Below are positions 42,621 through 50,691 of a stretch of DNA of 64,000 bases, one piece after another. Numbering within the stretch: position 1 is the first letter of the stretch; the number at the start of each line of letters is the position of its first letter. Source of the stretch: Streptomyces catenulae. Its GTDB lineage: Bacteria > Actinomycetota > Actinomycetes > Streptomycetales > Streptomycetaceae. Below the pieces are notes generated by a model. That model was not told the origin of the DNA and made no database searches. It saw only the letters and a list, made by a program, of their open reading frames with translations. The position numbers were made by a program, and so were the translations under genes. The DNA lies in NCBI RefSeq assembly GCF_000718015.1, contig NZ_JODY01000003.1, positions 248,001 to 312,000 on the forward strand, read 5' to 3'.

Positions 42621-44207
42621 TCAGTCGTGGATCGGCACGGAGAGCGACGAGGGGTCGGACGCCGGGGAGGAGAGGGTGAGCTTCGCGCCGCTCGGGTTGT
42701 GCGCGATGTAGAGCGGGTCCACGGTGTCCACGACCACCGCGAGCCGGTGCCCGGCGGGCACGTCGTACGCGGTCGAGAAGAGGTCCAGATCCACACCGAA
42801 GGGGGTGCCCGGCGTCCGGTCGTGGAAGGTGTACGGCGCGTGGGTGACGAGCTTGCCGATGCCGAGCGCGTCGACGTCGTAGAGGTAGGCGACGGCGGTG
42901 CCGCTCTCCGCGGTGCCGGTCAGCGTGGTGTGCAGGGTCGCGGTGCCGCGGATGTGCTGGGTGGTGCGGTAGGGCTCGGACTGCCAGACGGCGGCGAGCG
43001 AGCGGGGCAGCAGCGGGATCGAGGCGGTGGGCGGCAGGTGGAGGAACTGGTCCAGCACGCTGGAGAGGAAGATCAGCCCGCCGTCGGCGCCGGAGTCCAG
43101 ACCGGTGCGGAGGGTGTGGGAGCCGTCGAGCGCGATCCGCCGCTGGCCCGATGTCACCTCCCGCCAGCTGCGGTAGCCCTCGTAGCCGCCCGTGGAGCGG
43201 GGCTTGAGCTGCACCGGCGCCGCGCGGTCGATGCCGTTGTCCGTGCCCTTGAGGTAGTGGTCGAACCACTCCCGGGCGTGCGACCAGGTGTCGTTGGGCA
43301 GTCCGAAGAGCCCGAGCCCCTCCGCCGTGGCGTGGTCGCCGGGGCGGAACTCCAGCCGCTTGGGGCCCTTGAGCTTCTCGAAGAAGTCGGCGTACTGATT
43401 CGGCGGGAAGAGCGAGTCGCCCCAGGCGTTGCCGAGCATGATCGCCGCGCCGTTGGCGTTGATGCGGTCGACATAGGTGGCGGGGGAGCGCTTCTTCCCC
43501 CAGGCGATCATGTCCTTCTCCTTGGCGAGGTTCGAGCCGAGGAAGTCCTTGAGCACGGAGCGGAGTTCCGGCCCGGGCCGCCCGGTGAGCGCGCCCGAGG
43601 CGCCGAGCATCGCGGTCGCCTGGAGGTGCTGGGTGCGTCCGCTGTAGATGGAGTCGATGAGGTCGGCCCAGCCGCTGAGCGCCGTGACCGCCCGCACCCG
43701 CCTGTCCTGCGCCGCGGTCAGCAGGCTGATACCGGCGCCGTAGGACACCCCGCCCATGCCGACCTTCGCCGGGTCGGCGGGGGTGTGTGCCAGCGCCCAG
43801 TCGATCACCTTGGAGGCATCGGCCACATCCCGCGGCCCGGCCGTCTCGATCTCCCCGCCGGACTGCCAGAAACCGCGCACGTTGTACCCGATGACGACAT
43901 AGCCCGCCGCGGCCAGCTTCCGCGCCTGCGCCAGATACTCGACCTGCGGCATGCTCCAGCTCGTCGGCAGCACCACGAGCGGATACCGGCGGGAGCCGTC
44001 GGCGTCCGCCGGGGTGGTGACGTTGGCCTTCAGCGTGACACCGCCGTCGCCGGTGATGTCGACGAACCGTACGGCGGGCGCCGCGGCACGCCCCTGCTCG
44101 GTGGTGACCGCGCCCGCGGCGGGGGCCACGGTGAGGGTGGTGGTGGCGAGTACCGCGGCGCAGACGGCGGCGGTCGCGGCGCGCAGCGCCGTGCGGGAGG
44201 GCGTCAT
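42621..44207 (-). CDS. Secreted X-Pro dipeptidyl-peptidase (CocE/NonD)-like serine hydrolase
   Basis: 528 residues from ATG 44207, with GGAG nine bases upstream; a frame extending to 44324 lacks a ribosome site. The signal peptide covers about residues 1-33 (AATAAVCAAVLATTTLTVAP). The alpha/beta hydrolase core has LPTSWSMPQVEYLAQAR, the GYNVRGFWQSGGE oxyanion region, nucleophile GVSYGAG (S155) and RPGDHATAEG with the probable catalytic His. The C-terminal beta jelly-roll of the X-Pro/CocE family follows (about 400-528). Family members release Xaa-Pro dipeptides or cleave esters; which applies here is open. The divergent promoter region carries an array of GTTACC half-sites. Confidence 0.85.
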   Translation of the reverse strand: MTPSRTALRAATAAVCAAVLATTTLTVAPAAGAVTTEQGRAAAPAVRFVDITGDGGVTLKANVTTPADADGSRRYPLVVLPTSWSMPQVEYLAQARKLAAAGYVVIGYNVRGFWQSGGEIETAGPRDVADASKVIDWALAHTPADPAKVGMGGVSYGAGISLLTAAQDRRVRAVTALSGWADLIDSIYSGRTQHLQATAMLGASGALTGRPGPELRSVLKDFLGSNLAKEKDMIAWGKKRSPATYVDRINANGAAIMLGNAWGDSLFPPNQYADFFEKLKGPKRLEFRPGDHATAEGLGLFGLPNDTWSHAREWFDHYLKGTDNGIDRAAPVQLKPRSTGGYEGYRSWREVTSGQRRIALDGSHTLRTGLDSGADGGLIFLSSVLDQFLHLPPTASIPLLPRSLAAVWQSEPYRTTQHIRGTATLHTTLTGTAESGTAVAYLYDVDALGIGKLVTHAPYTFHDRTPGTPFGVDLDLFSTAYDVPAGHRLAVVVDTVDPLYIAHNPSGAKLTLSSPASDPSSLSVPIHD

Positions 44208-44362
44208 CTTCTGCTCCAGACCGTGAGGCGTACCGCCGGACGCGGTCCGTCCGGCGGGGCCCGGACACCTCCGGCACGGAGGTGCGGGCGGCGCCCGCGA
44301 GCCCCTGCCGACAGGGCGCGACACCCGGCGTGCGAGGTGAACAGGAGAGTACGGCGCGTGAC

Positions 44363-44402
44363 TTACCGGTGGTAACCCGACAGTAGGTTACGTGTGGGTA
44401 AC
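44363..44402. promoter_or_regulatory. Array of inverted GTTACC-type half-sites
   Basis: Three overlapping perfect inverted repeats: TTACC-GGT-GGTAA (44363-44375), GTAACC-8-GGTTAC (44372-44391) and GTTAC-GTGTGG-GTAAC (44387-44402). They sit in the divergent region between the peptidase-like and methyltransferase genes and probably bind a dimeric regulator, which is not encoded next to them. Confidence 0.5.
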
Positions 44403-44439
44403 GTCCGGTGCGGGCCGACGGCGTGACGAGGAGGGCACG

Positions 44440-45849
44440 GTGACGGGACGACGGCGATCAGGAGGCGGAACGGTGCAGCGGGAAGTCCACGGGGACGGCG
44501 CCATCGGGAGAGACACGGCTGCCCCGGGCGGGGGCGGGTCCCACGGTGGCGATGAGCGGCGCGGCTGCCGTGGCGACGGCGGCGAGGTGGGAGCGGGGGC
44601 GGGAGCCGGAGCGGCAGTGGAAGCGGGCGACGGCGCCCACGGCACCGGCCACCGTGCGGCCGGATACGGCGACGCGGGGGGCGCCACGGTCGGAGGCGAC
44701 GCCGCGGCCGGAGGCGACGGTGCAGGGATCACTGCGGTCGGAGGCGACGCCGCGGAGAGCGCCGCAGCCGGAGACGGCGGAGCATGGAGCGCCGCAGCCG
44801 GAGACGGCGGAGCATGGAGCGCCGCAGCCGGAGACGGCGGAGCATGGAGCGCCGCAGCCGGAGACGGTGGAGCAGGGGCCATCGCGGCCCGAGGCGACGC
44901 CGCAGAGAGTGCCGAAGTTGGAGATGGCGGCGCATGGAGCGCCACAGCCGGAGGCGACGCCGCAGGGGCCGCCCCCACCCCCTTCGATCTGGGGGAGCGT
45001 CGTGCCTGGGCGGGGCGGGCGGTGGCGTATGAGGCGGGGTTCGGGCGGCTCTGTGCGCACACCGTTCCGCTGCTGCTCGATGCGGCGGGGGTGCGGGCGG
45101 GGACCGTCCTGCTGGATGTCGGGTGCGGTACGGGCACGGTGGCGGTCGCGGGGCTCGCGCGCGGGGCGCGGGTGACCGCCGTCGACGCGGAGGACGGCAT
45201 GGTCCGCCGTACCGCGGTGGTCGCCGGGGGCGCCGCGGTCCACCGGGCCGCGCTGCCCCGGCTGCCCTTCGCCGACGGGGTGTTCGACGCGGCGGCGGGC
45301 AACTTCGTCCTCAACCACGTCGGGCGCCCCCGGGAAGCCCTCGCCGAACTGTGCCGGGTGGTGCGGCCCGGCGGCCGGATCGCGCTCACCGTCTGGGCGG
45401 TGCCCGCCGCCCCCGGGCAGACGCTCCTCGGCCGGGCCGTCGCCGCGGCGGGGGTCGCCCGTCCCGGCGGCTTCCCGGCGCCGGCACCGCAGGACGACTT
45501 CCCGCGCACGGCGCCGGGGTTGGCCGGGCTGCTGCGCGGCGCCGGGCTGACCGGGGTGGCCTGCCGGTCCGTCGTCTGGAACCACCGTGCCACCCCGGAG
45601 GAGTGGTGGCGGGGCCCGGCCGCCGGGGTCGCCACCATCGGGCAGACCGTGATCAGCCAGGGCCCCGAGGTCACCGACCGGATCGCCCGTCACTTCCGGC
45701 GCCTGGCGCTCCCGTTCACCGGCCCGGACGGGCGGCTCGTCCTTCCGCACCGGGCGCTGCTGGCGTTGGGGGTGGTGCCGGAGCGGACGGGCGCGGGCCC
45801 GGGCCGGTGTGGCGGTCAGAGGCCCAGGTCGGGGCCGAAGACCTCGTAG
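44440..45849 (+). CDS. SAM-dependent methyltransferase with low-complexity repeat N-terminus
   Basis: 469 residues from GTG 44440, preceded by GAGGAGGG at good spacing. Residues 1-185 are Gly/Ala/Asp-rich and include three perfect AAAGDGGAWS repeats and several decayed ones. Residues about 190-420 are a class I methyltransferase: motif I VLLDVGCGTGTVAVAG, the acidic VTAVDAEDGM, then DAAAGNFVLNHVGRPREALA and VVRPGGRIALTVW. Ubiquinone/menaquinone-type methyltransferases share this pattern, but the substrate is unknown. The repeat head is in frame and has a ribosome site, so I include it; a start after the repeats cannot be excluded. The end overlaps the opposing hmp gene by 34 bp. Confidence 0.75.
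   Translation: MTGRRRSGGGTVQREVHGDGAIGRDTAAPGGGGSHGGDERRGCRGDGGEVGAGAGAGAAVEAGDGAHGTGHRAAGYGDAGGATVGGDAAAGGDGAGITAVGGDAAESAAAGDGGAWSAAAGDGGAWSAAAGDGGAWSAAAGDGGAGAIAARGDAAESAEVGDGGAWSATAGGDAAGAAPTPFDLGERRAWAGRAVAYEAGFGRLCAHTVPLLLDAAGVRAGTVLLDVGCGTGTVAVAGLARGARVTAVDAEDGMVRRTAVVAGGAAVHRAALPRLPFADGVFDAAAGNFVLNHVGRPREALAELCRVVRPGGRIALTVWAVPAAPGQTLLGRAVAAAGVARPGGFPAPAPQDDFPRTAPGLAGLLRGAGLTGVACRSVVWNHRATPEEWWRGPAAGVATIGQTVISQGPEVTDRIARHFRRLALPFTGPDGRLVLPHRALLALGVVPERTGAGPGRCGGQRPRSGPKTS
44761..44970 (+). repeat. 30-bp tandem repeat encoding AAAGDGGAWS
   Basis: Three perfect 30-bp copies (44761-44850, residues 108-137) are followed by a fourth with changes (44851-44880) and further degenerate copies to about 44970. 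All keep the methyltransferase frame. Perfect identity of three copies points to recent slippage or unequal exchange. Confidence 0.85.
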
Positions 45850-47063
45850 TGCAGGTCGGCCGGGCGCACGCCCGCGGCCAGCAACTGTGCGCGGGCGGCC
45901 TTCATGAACGGCACCGGGCCGCACAGGTAGGCGACGGTGCCGGACGGGATCTCCAGCGCGCCGAGGTCCATCCGCCCCTGCCGGACGGTCGGCGTCCGCC
46001 CGTCGGCGGAGCCGGTCGCGTCCGGGCCGGTCGCTGTGGTTCTGGGCTCCGGACGCTCGTACCAGACCTCCGCCGTGGCGTTGGGCAGCTTGTCGACGAG
46101 GTGGCGGAGGTCGTCGCGGAAGGCGTGGGTGGCGGGGGTGCGGTCGGCGTGGGCGGCGATGACGCGGCGCGGCGAACCGGCGGCGGCGAGGTGGGACAGC
46201 ATCCCGATGGCCGGGGTGCAGCCGATGCCCGCGGTCGCGAAGAGCAGCGGCCGGTCGCCCTCGGCCATGACCACATCGCCGAAGGGCGCGCTCACCCGCA
46301 GGGTGTCGCCCTCGTGGACGTGGTCGTGCAGATGGCCGGAGACCTCGCCCGCGGGGTGCGTGGCACCGGCCGCGCCCGCCGTGCCGGGCACCCGCTTCAC
46401 CGAGAACTGCAGCCCGCCGTCCGGCTGCCCGGAGAGGCTGTACTGGCGTATCTGGTGGGCCCCGTCGGCCAGTTCGACCTGGACGGAGACGTACTGCCCG
46501 GGCAGCGACGGCGGCACCGGACGGTCGTCGGTGGGCCGGACGAAGAACGTCGCGACGTCCGCGGTCTCCGCCACCCGGCCGACGACCCGGTAGGTCCGCC
46601 AGGTGTCGCCGTCCGGGGTACCGGCCGCCGCGTACAGCCGTCGTTCGGCGGCTATCAGCCCGTTCGCCATCAGCCAGTACACCTCGTCCCAGGCGGCGGC
46701 GACCTCCTCGGTCACCGCATCGCCCAACACCTCGGCCAGCGCGGCGAAGAGATGCTTCCGGACGATCGGGTACTGCTCCTCGCGGACGCCGAGGGAGGCG
46801 TGCTTGTGCGCGATCCGGTCGAGGAGGGCGTCCGGCCGCTCGTCGGGGTGGTCCAGCAGATGCGTGGCGAACGCCGCGATCGATCCGGCGAGCGCCTCGC
46901 GCTGGGTGCCGTCGGCCTGGTGGGCGCGGTTGAAGAGATCGCGCAGCAGCTCCGGGTGGGCGGCGAAGAGCTTCTCGTAGAAGAGCGGGGTGACCTCGCC
47001 GATGGCGGCGGCCACGGCGGGCAGGGTGAGGCGGACGGTCTCGGCCGATTTCGGCGACAACAT
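45816..47063 (-). CDS. hmp: Flavohemoglobin, nitric oxide dioxygenase
   Basis: 415 residues from ATG 47063 with GGAG upstream. The globin domain (about 1-137) has distal Tyr29 (PLFYE) and proximal His88 (AHKHASLG). The FAD-binding domain has RQYSLSG (Y208) and the NAD-binding domain has FATAGIGCTPAIGML; the C-terminus ends in YEVFGPD, the usual FAD-contacting end. It oxidises NO to nitrate using NAD(P)H and O2. An NsrR-type operator lies about 100 bp upstream and the nsrR gene follows that, so NO induction by relief of NsrR repression is well supported. Confidence 0.95.
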   Translation of the reverse strand: MLSPKSAETVRLTLPAVAAAIGEVTPLFYEKLFAAHPELLRDLFNRAHQADGTQREALAGSIAAFATHLLDHPDERPDALLDRIAHKHASLGVREEQYPIVRKHLFAALAEVLGDAVTEEVAAAWDEVYWLMANGLIAAERRLYAAAGTPDGDTWRTYRVVGRVAETADVATFFVRPTDDRPVPPSLPGQYVSVQVELADGAHQIRQYSLSGQPDGGLQFSVKRVPGTAGAAGATHPAGEVSGHLHDHVHEGDTLRVSAPFGDVVMAEGDRPLLFATAGIGCTPAIGMLSHLAAAGSPRRVIAAHADRTPATHAFRDDLRHLVDKLPNATAEVWYERPEPRTTATGPDATGSADGRTPTVRQGRMDLGALEIPSGTVAYLCGPVPFMKAARAQLLAAGVRPADLHYEVFGPDLGL

Positions 47064-47164
47064 GGAGGACTCCTGCTTTTCGGGAGGGCGGTACGGAGGG
47101 GAACCGCGGGGAGGAAGGGGGCGGGTGAGGGGGAGGAGTGGCCGGGGGCGCCTGCACGGAGATC

Positions 47165-47189
47165 AAATGTGCATGTGAGATGCGTATTT
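47165..47189. promoter_or_regulatory. NsrR-type operator upstream of hmp
   Basis: AAATGTGCAT (47165-47174) and ATGCGTATTT (47180-47189) form an inverted repeat with 8 of 10 positions paired around 47177. It is AT-rich against a very GC-rich background and fits the 11-1-11 form of NsrR sites. Confidence 0.7.
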
Positions 47190-47353
47190 TTAGCCGTGCG
47201 GGGATGCCGGAGGGGTGAGGGTGAGGGGGCGGGTGGTCAAGTCCGGTCGGTCGGGCCGGGGTCGGGGTGGAGCGTCGGCAACGGCCTTACGGGGGAAGGG
47301 GGTTCGGCGGGGCGCCCGGATCGCGAGGTCGGATCGCCCGGCCGGTGCCGTCC

Positions 47354-47800
47354 TCAGCCCGGTGGTCGTGGCGAGAGGGTGATCAACAAGGGGCCGGTGG
47401 GGGGCTGGACCAGATCGTCGATCGTCAGGGGATCCAGGGAGGCGTAGAACGCCTCCTGGGCCGTGCGCAGGGCACCGCGCAACCGGCAGCCGCCGCGCAG
47501 CGGGCAGCCCGGTCCGTCCTCGCAGCCGACGACGTCATGGACGCCCTCCAACTCCCGGACCAGCCGCCCGAGCGAGGTGGTCCGCCCCGTCTCGGTCAGG
47601 GTCAGACCGCCGCCGCGCCCCCGGCGTGCCTCGATGGCGCCGAGGTGCTGGAGCTTGCTGACGACCTTGGCCGCGTGGGTGTACGGGACGTCGACCGCGG
47701 CGGCCACCTCGCGGGTGGTCGGCGCGTCGCTGCCGTCGCCGATGACCGCCAGACGCATGGCGATACGTAGGGCGATGTCGGTGCTCTTGGTGAGTCGCAC
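47354..47800 (-). CDS. nsrR: NsrR, Rrf2-family NO-sensing repressor
   Basis: 148 residues from the GTG at 47800, giving MRLTKSTD; two GTG codons further upstream (47809, 47806) are possible. I chose 47800 because it gives the family length and puts Asp8, Cys93, Cys99 and Cys105 at exactly the [4Fe-4S] ligand positions known for Streptomyces coelicolor NsrR. The HTH is TTREVAAAVDVPYTHAAKVV with its wing RGRGGGLTL. The protein represses NO-detoxification genes until NO damages the cluster. Its own promoter has a matching operator, so autoregulation is likely. No Shine-Dalgarno is seen; the message may be leaderless. Confidence 0.92.
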   Translation of the reverse strand: MRLTKSTDIALRIAMRLAVIGDGSDAPTTREVAAAVDVPYTHAAKVVSKLQHLGAIEARRGRGGGLTLTETGRTTSLGRLVRELEGVHDVVGCEDGPGCPLRGGCRLRGALRTAQEAFYASLDPLTIDDLVQPPTGPLLITLSPRPPG

Positions 47801-47816
47801 GGTCACCACCGTACAG

Positions 47817-47839
47817 AAGTGGTATCTCCAATACCAATT
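47817..47839. promoter_or_regulatory. NsrR-type operator upstream of nsrR
   Basis: AAGTGGTAT (47817-47825) and ATACCAATT (47831-47839) pair at 8 of 9 positions around a 5-base centre, an 11-1-11 arrangement like the site before hmp. It lies 17 bp upstream of the nsrR start, over the promoter. Confidence 0.7.
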
Positions 47840-48078
47840 TCACATGCGGTGGCCGGAGCGGCGCCGCGGGGCGGGTGGCTCAATCCCGGTGGCCCGCGCT
47901 GAGCTGCTTTGACGTGCTGATCAGGGTCTCCTTACCGTCGATCATGTGCCGGTCGGTGGGGGGTGCGGACCGCGGCGGGGGAGTGCGCGTGACGCGGTTC
48001 ACGGCGGTGCCCGGCGCGACGGCGACCACGGCGATCGGCGGCGTTCGTGGCCACCGTCAAGAGAATGAGGAACCCCGT

Positions 48079-49278
48079 ATGCGTGTTCTGTGCACCTCGA
48101 CCGGTTCGCCGTCCCACGGCCGGGCCATGCTCCCGCTGGCCCGCGCGCTGGCCGGGGCCGGACACGCGGTCACCGTCGCCGCGACCCCCGAGATGGCGCC
48201 CGTCTTCCACGCCGACGACGTCACCCTCGAACCCTGCCTGGCGTCGCTGCCCATGACCGACCCGGGCGCCGCGCCCGCCGTGGAGCCGGGGGCCGACTTC
48301 TCGGGGGACGGCCACATCCAGCTGGTGCTGACCCTGCTCACCGGCGATCACGCCCGCGCCATGTACGACGTGCTGGCGGAGGTCGCGGGCCGGGTCCGGC
48401 CCGATGTGATCATCCGGGACGGCATGGACATGGCCGGGATCGTGCTCGCCGAGCGGCTCGGCATCCCGCAGCTGCCGATCCCGTCCGGGCTGGTCAACAT
48501 GGTCGACCCGGCGCAGTTGCTGCCGAACCTCAACCGGCTGCGCCGGGAGGTGGGCGTGCCCGAGCAGGAGGACGCCGCATCGGCCGTCCCGTACGGCCGG
48601 TTCGACTACCTGCCCGAGGAGTACTCCTTCGCCCGCTTCCCGGCGCAGGTGCGGGCCTACCGGCAGACCACGCTGGTGGACCGCACCGACGGGCTGCCGT
48701 CGTGGGTGACCGAACTCCCCGCGGACCGGCCGCTGGTCTTCGCGGCCACCGGCACCGCGCTGCCCATGATCATCGGGCTGCGGGAGCGCGGTCTCGACCT
48801 GCCGCCCGGCATGACGCACCCGGCGGAGATGCTGCGGGCGACCGTCGAGGCGCTGTCCCGGCTGCACTGCTCGGCGATCGTGGCGACCGGCGGTGTGCCG
48901 CTCGACGGCATCGAGCCCGCCCCGCATGTCCGGCTCGTCGACCGGCTCGCCCAGCCGCTGCTGCTGGAATGCGCCGACCTGCTCGTCACCCACGGCGGCT
49001 ACAACAGCGTCCGCGAGGCGATCCGGACGGGGACGCCGATGGCGGTGCTGCCGAACTTCGGCGACCAGCCGCACAACGCCGCCCGCGTCGCCGAACTGGG
49101 CCTGGGGCGGCACGTCCCCGAGACCACCGCGGACGCCGTCGCCACCGCCTGCGAGGAGTTGCTGGTCGACGGGGACGTCGCCACCCGCGTCCGCCGGGCG
49201 CACCGCGCCGCGCTCGCCCTGCCGGACGCCGGTCAGGTCGCCGCGGACCTGGAGAAGCTGGTGCAGCAGGCACGCTGA
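48079..49278 (+). CDS. Macrolide-type (GT1) glycosyltransferase
   Basis: 399 residues from ATG 48079 with GAGGA upstream. The N-terminal domain begins MRVLCTSTGSPSHGRAMLPL, the acceptor domain of GT-B glycosyltransferases. The C-terminal donor domain has ADLLVTHGGYNSVREAIRTG, followed by LPNFGDQPHNAARVAELGLG, the nucleotide-sugar binding signature of UDP-glycosyltransferase-like enzymes. No other sugar or natural-product genes adjoin, so it may act in detoxification by glycosylating xenobiotics or antibiotics rather than in biosynthesis; this is inference. It is divergent from nsrR. Confidence 0.9.
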   Translation: MRVLCTSTGSPSHGRAMLPLARALAGAGHAVTVAATPEMAPVFHADDVTLEPCLASLPMTDPGAAPAVEPGADFSGDGHIQLVLTLLTGDHARAMYDVLAEVAGRVRPDVIIRDGMDMAGIVLAERLGIPQLPIPSGLVNMVDPAQLLPNLNRLRREVGVPEQEDAASAVPYGRFDYLPEEYSFARFPAQVRAYRQTTLVDRTDGLPSWVTELPADRPLVFAATGTALPMIIGLRERGLDLPPGMTHPAEMLRATVEALSRLHCSAIVATGGVPLDGIEPAPHVRLVDRLAQPLLLECADLLVTHGGYNSVREAIRTGTPMAVLPNFGDQPHNAARVAELGLGRHVPETTADAVATACEELLVDGDVATRVRRAHRAALALPDAGQVAADLEKLVQQAR

Positions 49279-49465
49279 ACCGGCCGCGCCGCCGGGCCCG
49301 TCGCGTATCCGGGCCCGGCGGTGCCGCGTCCGCCGCCGCGACGGGTCCCGGGGCCGCGTCCCGCCTCGTCGGGGCCCGGTCCGCCCGGCTGCGGCCGACG
49401 ATGATCCTTTACGATCGCTGACGGTCAACCCCGCGGTCACGGCGGGGAGAACGGCGAGGTGGAGC

Positions 49466-49579
49466 ATGTCCGTGCAGCTGTCCGGCCGGCCTTTCCGGCG
49501 GCGGTACCAGGCCCCGGTCCGGCCGTCGTCCCACCGCGGTGCGGTGCGCGTCGGCGCGGTCGCGGGAGGTGTCCGGTGA
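49466..49579 (+). CDS. Possible 37-residue leader ORF coupled to the SDR gene
   Basis: ATG 49466 is preceded by GAGGTGGAG and opens a very basic 37-codon frame (8 Arg) whose TGA (49577-49579) overlaps the GTG start of the dehydrogenase gene. Translational coupling would follow if it is translated. It resembles no family I know and may be chance in GC-rich DNA. Confidence 0.3.
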   Translation: MSVQLSGRPFRRRYQAPVRPSSHRGAVRVGAVAGGVR

Positions 49580-50313
49580 GCCGCGCGGTCCTGGTGACCG
49601 GCGCCTCGCGGGGGATCGGACGGGCGGTCGCCGAGCGGTTCGCCGCCCACGGCGACCGGGTCGCGCTGCACTACGCCACGCGCGAGGAGGCGGCCCGGGA
49701 GGCCCTGGCCGGGCTGCACGGCAGCGGCCATGTGCTGGTCCGCGGCGACCTCGCCACCCCGGAGGGCGCCGCCGCGGTGGTCGCCGCCGCGGTCGACGGG
49801 CTCGGCGGCGTCGACGTGCTCGTCAACAACGCGGCGGTGAACCGTCCGCACCCGGCGGCCACCACCCCGTTCGACGCCTGGCAGCGCGCCTGGCGGGAGA
49901 TCGTGGACGTCAATCTGCTCGGTGCCGCGCACGTCAGCCACTGTGCCGCGCGGAACATGATCGACCGGGCGGTGTCCGGCCGGATCGTCAACATCGGCTC
50001 CCGCGGCGCCTATCGGGGCGAGCCGGACCACCCGGCGTACGGCGCCACCAAGGCGGCGCTCCACGCCCTCGGGCAGTCGCTCGCCGTCCATCTGGCGCCC
50101 TACGGCATCGCGGTCGCCTCGGTCGCACCGGGCTTCGTCGCCACCGAGCGGGTCGCCGACCGGCTCACCGAGGAGGTCCGCGCGCAGAGCCCCTTCGGGC
50201 GGGTCGCCGAGCCCGCGGAGATCGCCGCCGCCGTCCTCCACCTCGCCTCACCGGAGGCGGTCTGGAGCTCGGGCACGGTGCTGGACGTGAACGGGGCGTC
50301 GCATCTGCGCTGA
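49576..50313 (+). CDS. Short-chain dehydrogenase/reductase
   Basis: 245 residues from GTG 49576 with GGAGG seven bases upstream. It is a classical SDR: TGASRGIG cofactor motif (residues about 9-16), VNNAAVNRP, the catalytic Ser in IVNIGSRGAYRG, and YGATK (Tyr and Lys of the active site). The first helix lacks an acidic residue that would exclude NADPH, and the specificity is undetermined. The C-terminus VWSSGTVLDVNGASHLR is typical of the FabG-like group. It could serve with the glycosyltransferase upstream, but a probable separate promoter and 297-bp gap argue against one operon. Confidence 0.88.
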   Translation: MSRAVLVTGASRGIGRAVAERFAAHGDRVALHYATREEAAREALAGLHGSGHVLVRGDLATPEGAAAVVAAAVDGLGGVDVLVNNAAVNRPHPAATTPFDAWQRAWREIVDVNLLGAAHVSHCAARNMIDRAVSGRIVNIGSRGAYRGEPDHPAYGATKAALHALGQSLAVHLAPYGIAVASVAPGFVATERVADRLTEEVRAQSPFGRVAEPAEIAAAVLHLASPEAVWSSGTVLDVNGASHLR

Positions 50314-50691
50314 GGCGCCGCCGCACGGAGCGGTCCGGCAGTGGGCCCGCGTCGGGCCGTGGGGAAGAGGGGGAGGCCCCGGCCGGACGGGGGAATCCGG
50401 CCGGGGCACGGCCGGTCACGCGCGTGGCGTCCGGCCCGCGGGTGTCGGCGGCCGGATCTTCCGGGCGACTGGGGGGACAGTGACCCGGGCGGCACGGTGA
50501 CACCCGCTCCGTTTGAACGATAAACCACGTGGTGGGTTGATCCGCCCGAAAAGGGCCCCAAAGGGGTGCGGCGTGGCGAGTGTCACGGTCCGCGCCCGAT
50601 GTCGATCTTCTACGCCGCGGCCGGTACGCCGATCCCGTCGAAGAGCGCTTCCGTGGCGGGGACTTCCGGCCCGTGTGGGTGTCGTCGCAGG
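50314..50691. other. Intergenic region, no gene seen
   Basis: 378 bp between convergent genes. Apart from the hairpin after the dehydrogenase gene and a perfect ACCACGTGGT palindrome (50524-50533) in a locally AT-rich patch, I see no ORF with a ribosome site and coding bias on either strand. Confidence 0.5.
50376..50407 (+). terminator. Hairpin after the SDR gene
   Basis: GCCCCGGCCGGA (50376-50387) and TCCGGCCGGGGC (50396-50407) form a perfect 12-bp stem with an 8-base loop, 63 bp after the stop. Confidence 0.65.

Noticed and set aside
44388..45674. Leftward frame with Pro/Ala/Ser repeats opposite the methyltransferase
   Set aside because: Its repeats are the complement of the 30-bp repeat in the methyltransferase head. 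No ribosome site and no domain.
47932..50241. Leftward 769-codon frame opposite the glycosyltransferase and dehydrogenase
   Set aside because: Antisense to two genes with intact family motifs; no motif of its own.
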